From positions 1 through 8,937 of the forward strand of contig CAZGXM010000085.1 in the NCBI GenBank assembly GCA_964529795.1: a DNA stretch of 8,937 bases. The letters run 5' to 3'. Under the pieces are notes generated by a model, which was not told the origin of the DNA, did no database searches, and saw only the letters and a list, made by a program, of their open reading frames with translations. Position 1 is the stretch's first letter. Every line of letters begins with the position of its first letter. Of the stretch, positions 5,769 to 8,937 are shown one piece after another. The DNA comes from CAZGXM01 sp964529795 (lineage in GTDB: Bacteria > Bacillota > JADQBR01). Position numbers and translations under genes: made by a program.

Positions 5769-7346
5769 ATGAGAGTTTTAATAAGTGACCCTATTGCGGA
5801 GAAAGGAATAGCCATGCTAAAAGAAGCGGGCTTGGAAGTGGATATTAAAACCAAACAGTCGGAAGAAGAAATCTGCCGCTTTATCGGTGACTATCAGGCC
5901 ATGATAGTGCGCAGTCAGACCAAAGTGACCAGAAAGATGATAGAAAAGGCGGATAATTTGAAGATTATCGGCAGAGCGGGAGTGGGTGTGGATAATATTG
6001 ACTTGGAAGCGGCTACGGAAAAAGGAATAGTGGTGGTCAACGCGCCGGAAGGCAACACCATTGCCGCCACGGAACATACCCTAGCCATGATGCTGGCCTT
6101 TGCAAGGAATATTCCCAAGGCCAACGAGATGTTGAAGCAAGGTCTCTGGGTACGTAAAAAGTTTACCGGTATGGAATTGCGCAACAAGATACTGGGCATT
6201 ATCGGTCTGGGAAAGATAGGCAGTGGTGTGGCGAAAAGGGCGAGGGCTTTTGAAATGAAGGTACTGGCCTTTGACCCGTATGTCTCGGAAGAGAGAGCAA
6301 AACAGATGGGTGTGGACTTGACTACCTTTGATGATGTTATCGAACAGGCTGATTTTCTCACCATCCACCTGCCGCTAACCGAAGATACTTATCACCTCAT
6401 TGGGCGCGAACAGTTACAACGCATGAAACCGGGCGTAAAAATCGTTAACGTTGCCCGGGGCGGTATTGTTGACGAGCAGGCCTTGTACGCGGCACTAAAA
6501 GAAGGTCATGTGGGCGGTGCTGCCGTGGATGTTTTTGAGAATGAACCGGAAACCGGCAGTCCCTTGTTTAACCTTGACAACGTGGTAGTGACGCCGCATT
6601 TGGGCGCTTCCACCGAAGAGGCCCAGGTAAACGTGGCTATTGATGTGGTTGAAGAAATCATCCGGGCTTTAAACGGGGAACTGGTAAAGAATGCGGTCAA
6701 CATACCTTCCTTTAAACCGGAGCTGCAGCGTATTCTTAATCCCTACCGGGAACTGGTGGAAAAACTGGGCAAACTTTCCTCCCAGCTGGTGAATGGCCAC
6801 ATTCAAAAAGTGGAAATCAAGTATAATGGTGATATTGCCCAGTATGATGTTTCATCTTTGACCAATACTATGTTAAAGGGATTGCTTCGTCCAATTCTCA
6901 AAGAAGCGGTGAATTATGTGAATGCACCCGTAATAGCGAAAAACAGGGGCATTTCCGTGTCGGAAAGCAAGTCGGTGGAACTGGATGATTATGCAAATCT
7001 GATTACGGTCACTGTTGCTACGGATAAGTGTACTAAAACTATCAGTGGCACATTGTTTGACAAGTATGATGCCCGGATTGTACGCATAGACGGATTTACG
7101 GTGGATGCGGTTCCCCAGGGACATATACTGGTCATACCGCATATTGACAAGCCGCGGATTATTGGCCCGGTAGGCAACTTGATCGGCCAGCACAACATCA
7201 ATATTGCCGGCATGCAGGTAGGCCGCAAGATGATTGGCGGCCGGGCAGTAATGTTTTTAAATGTAGACTCGGAGGTACCCAAGGAAACCCTTCAAGAAAT
7301 AGCTAAAATAGAAGGAGTTTTGGATGTAAAATATGTGCGTTTGTAA
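5769..7346 (+). CDS. serA: D-3-phosphoglycerate dehydrogenase
   Basis: SerA oxidises 3-phosphoglycerate to 3-phosphohydroxypyruvate with NAD, the first step of serine synthesis. The 525 residues match the long Bacillus-type form. The catalytic domain is split around an NAD-binding Rossmann fold with GLGKIG at 146-151 and Asp169 for the ribose. Active-site residues are Arg230 (VARGG), Glu259 (ENEP) and His277 (PHLGAS). An intervening domain of about 140 residues (about 315-450) follows. A C-terminal ACT domain (about 453-525) has DKPRIIG, NINIAGMQVGR and GGRAVMFL. The ACT domain is the usual site of serine feedback inhibition, so enzyme-level control would add to the T-box. The ATG lies one base after the aminotransferase stop, with its Shine-Dalgarno sequence (GAGAGG at 5758-5763) inside that gene, indicating translational coupling. 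No terminator is evident after the stop. Confidence 0.98.
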   Translation: MRVLISDPIAEKGIAMLKEAGLEVDIKTKQSEEEICRFIGDYQAMIVRSQTKVTRKMIEKADNLKIIGRAGVGVDNIDLEAATEKGIVVVNAPEGNTIAATEHTLAMMLAFARNIPKANEMLKQGLWVRKKFTGMELRNKILGIIGLGKIGSGVAKRARAFEMKVLAFDPYVSEERAKQMGVDLTTFDDVIEQADFLTIHLPLTEDTYHLIGREQLQRMKPGVKIVNVARGGIVDEQALYAALKEGHVGGAAVDVFENEPETGSPLFNLDNVVVTPHLGASTEEAQVNVAIDVVEEIIRALNGELVKNAVNIPSFKPELQRILNPYRELVEKLGKLSSQLVNGHIQKVEIKYNGDIAQYDVSSLTNTMLKGLLRPILKEAVNYVNAPVIAKNRGISVSESKSVELDDYANLITVTVATDKCTKTISGTLFDKYDARIVRIDGFTVDAVPQGHILVIPHIDKPRIIGPVGNLIGQHNINIAGMQVGRKMIGGRAVMFLNVDSEVPKETLQEIAKIEGVLDVKYVRL

Positions 7347-7356
7347 AACTTAAGAT

Positions 7357-7385
7357 TTGCTTACGGCAATAATATGTTATATAAT
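7357..7385 (+). promoter_or_regulatory. Sigma-A promoter for serS
   Basis: TATAAT at 7380-7385 is a perfect -10 box. TTGCTT at 7357-7362 is a partial -35 box at the ideal 17-base spacing. Transcription would begin at about 7392, in an A-rich stretch just before the T-box leader. The promoter starts 11 bases after the serA stop. Confidence 0.75.
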
Positions 7386-7420
7386 TATTAAGAAAAAAAA
7401 TAAAAAATTTCACAAGCGGA

Positions 7421-7651
7421 AAAGCGATGACGGAGACCAGTAAGCTGGAGAGGATTTTACAGAGAGTCGTTGGTTGGTGGAAAACGATAATTCGCATTAG
7501 CTGAATCCACTCCGGAGCGGGCGGGTGAAATATTCAGTAGGCCGCCCCGGCACAGGCCGTTAAATAATTAAGCGAATCGCTCAATCTAGCGGTTAAACAG
7601 GGTGGCAACGCGGGAAACTCTCGTCCCTTGGGGATGAGAGTTTTACTTTTT
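7421..7651 (+). promoter_or_regulatory. T-box riboswitch sensing tRNA-Ser (UCC specifier) for serS
   Basis: Stem I has a GATGA/GA K-turn, CGGAG (7431-7435) pairing with CTCCG (7510-7514), and AGTA at 7439-7442. AGCT at 7443-7446 pairs with AGCT at 7499-7502. The 3' side then reads GAA, TCC (7506-7508), A, which places the serine codon UCC exactly at the specifier position. AGAGAG at 7461-7466 and a distal hairpin TCGTT/AACGA (7467-7487) provide the tRNA-elbow platform. A GGGCGG/CCGCCC stem (7519-7547) and a small stem around 7569-7583 follow. The T-box sequence AGGGTGGCAACGCGGG (7599-7614) has UGGC, matching G73 of tRNA-Ser. It differs from the first leader by A for C at 7608. Uncharged tRNA-Ser should raise serS expression. 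It fills nearly all of the gap between serA and serS. Confidence 0.95.
7616..7651 (+). terminator. Regulated terminator of the serS T-box leader
   Basis: AACTCTCGTCCC (7616-7627) pairs with 7631-7642 through 12 pairs including one G-U pair, around a three-base loop. A T-rich run, TTTTACTTTTT, overlaps the 3' end of the stem from 7641. The TCGTCCC segment is shared with the antiterminator formed with the T-box sequence, giving the alternative structures expected of the switch. Confidence 0.92.
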
Positions 7652-7667
7652 ACAAGGAGGGGTAATT

Positions 7668-8933
7668 ATGTTGGATTTGAAATTTGTACGCGCCAATCCT
7701 GATGCGGTAATTGCCGGATTAAAAAAGCGGGGAGCAAAAATATCACTGGATAATTTTCTAAAATTGGACGAAAAACGTCGGGCCTTGCTCAGTGAGGTGG
7801 AACAGTTAAAGCATAAGCGCAATACGGTTTCCGAGGAGATAGGCCGCTTAAAAAGAACGGGGGAAGACGCCGGGGAAATGATTAAGGATATGCGGCAGGT
7901 TTCCGAGAAAATAAAGGAGATTGATGAAGAAGTTAAAGAGATTGAGAAAAAACTGCAACAAGAGTTGCTGACCATTCCCAACATTCCCCATCAGTCGGTA
8001 CCTGAGGGTGTTGACGAGGAAGATAATGAAGAGGTTCGCACTTGGGGAACCAGGACAGAATTTGCTTTTTCTGCCAAGGCACACTGGGAAATCGGTGAAG
8101 TACTGGACATAATTGATTTTGAAAGAGGGGCCAAGGTTTCCGGTACCAGGTTTACGTTTTACAAAGGATTAGGTGCACGCCTGGAGCGGGCATTGATAAA
8201 TTTTATGCTGGACACCCATACCCGGGAACACGGTTATACGGAAATCTTCCCGCCCTTTATAGTAAACAGCGATGCCATGGTTGGTACGGGCCAGTTGCCC
8301 AAATTTGCCGAGGATATGTTTAAACTGGAAAACAGGGAGCAGTACCTGATTCCCACTGCGGAAGTACCGGTAACAAACCTTTATCGCGGGGAAATTTTGG
8401 ACGGGGATAAACTGCCAATTTATCATACGGCTTACAGCGGTTGCTTCCGGGCGGAAGCAGGCGCTCATGGCCGGGATACCCGGGGCCTTATTAGACAACA
8501 CCAGTTTAATAAGGTAGAGTTGGTGAAATTTACCCGGCCTGAAGATTCCTATGATGAGTTGGAAAAGCTTTTAAGCAACGCGGAGACGATTTTAAAAAAA
8601 TTGGAGCTGCCTTATCGTGTGGTTAATCTTTGTGCCGGTGATTTGGGCTTTTCCGCCGCTAAAACCTATGATATTGAAGTGTGGCTGCCCAGTTACAATA
8701 CCTATCGGGAAATTTCCTCCTGCAGTAATTTTGAGGACTACCAGGCAAGAAGAGCCGACATAAAATTCCGGCAGGGCAAAGGAAGGGCCCGGTATGTGCA
8801 CACTTTAAACGGTTCCGGCCTGGCCGTGGGGCGTACCCTGGCGGCGATTTTGGAAAATTACCAGCAGGAAGACGGTTCGGTAATGGTGCCAAAAGCTTTG
8901 CAGCCCTATATGGGTACGGATAAAATTGGCTAA
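7668..8933 (+). CDS. serS: Seryl-tRNA synthetase
   Basis: This class II synthetase attaches serine to tRNA-Ser, and normally to tRNA-Sec where that exists. The 421 residues are of normal bacterial length. The N-terminal part, MLDLKFVRANPDAV followed by a charged helical hairpin at about 30-100, is the coiled-coil arm that grips the long variable arm of tRNA-Ser. The catalytic core has the serine-binding TAEVP loop at 230-234, class II motif 2 from FRAEAG (260-265) through about residue 287, and motif 3 with GSGLAVGR at 382-389 ending near Pro408. SSCSNFEDYQARR at 350-362 is a SerS signature. The ATG at 7668 follows AAGGAGG (7654-7660) at a good spacing. The gene is complete, ending four bases before the window edge, and is controlled by its own T-box leader. 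No terminator is visible in the four remaining bases. Confidence 0.98.
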   Translation: MLDLKFVRANPDAVIAGLKKRGAKISLDNFLKLDEKRRALLSEVEQLKHKRNTVSEEIGRLKRTGEDAGEMIKDMRQVSEKIKEIDEEVKEIEKKLQQELLTIPNIPHQSVPEGVDEEDNEEVRTWGTRTEFAFSAKAHWEIGEVLDIIDFERGAKVSGTRFTFYKGLGARLERALINFMLDTHTREHGYTEIFPPFIVNSDAMVGTGQLPKFAEDMFKLENREQYLIPTAEVPVTNLYRGEILDGDKLPIYHTAYSGCFRAEAGAHGRDTRGLIRQHQFNKVELVKFTRPEDSYDELEKLLSNAETILKKLELPYRVVNLCAGDLGFSAAKTYDIEVWLPSYNTYREISSCSNFEDYQARRADIKFRQGKGRARYVHTLNGSGLAVGRTLAAILENYQQEDGSVMVPKALQPYMGTDKIG

Positions 8934-8937
8934 AAGT

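Noticed and set aside
5915..6364. A 149-residue reverse-strand frame inside serA
   Set aside because: It is antisense to the conserved NAD-binding region and shows low-complexity shadow composition, with no independent support.

Overview
The window reads as a near-origin housekeeping segment of a Gram-positive, Firmicutes-type chromosome. The evidence is strong AAGGAGG-like ribosome binding sites, a UUG start, two T-box riboswitches, a compact GyrA with a GyrA box, and the PdxS/PdxT route to pyridoxal phosphate. The grouping of gyrA, pdxST and serS recalls the Bacillus origin region. The insertion of a class V aminotransferase and serA fits Clostridia of the Desulfotomaculum/Peptococcaceae kind, but that finer placement is recalled from gene order and was not tested.

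Layout, all on the + strand. Bases 1-84 are the end of an upstream region plus the gyrA ribosome binding site. gyrA (85-2526) is closed by a strong intrinsic terminator (2531-2568). A new promoter region containing a palindrome leads into pdxS (UUG start, 2692-3576) and pdxT (3609-4187). A 422-base gap then holds a sigma-A-like promoter (4238-4266) and a complete T-box leader with terminator (about 4301-4547). This controls a two-gene unit: a class V aminotransferase (4610-5767) and serA (5769-7346), one base apart. A second gap (321 bases) holds another promoter and a second T-box leader (about 7421-7651), followed by serS (7668-8933). The window ends four bases after the serS stop.

How the genes fit together. 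SerA makes 3-phosphohydroxypyruvate. The class V aminotransferase, which is not a standard SerC, plausibly transaminates it using PLP, the product of PdxST. SerS charges tRNA-Ser. Both T-boxes carry UGGC in the acceptor-binding bulge, which predicts a tRNA with discriminator G73, as bacterial tRNA-Ser has. The serS leader has a clean UCC serine specifier. The aminotransferase-serA leader has one extra base at the specifier position (AGGC), so its codon assignment is uncertain. No phosphoserine phosphatase gene is present.

I see no mobile element, CRISPR array, tRNA, rRNA, phage gene, defence gene or broken gene. The items most worth a second look are the irregular specifier loop of the first T-box, the non-SerC aminotransferase in a serine operon, and the unexplained palindrome over the pdxS promoter. 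I do not see a convincing wholly new system here.
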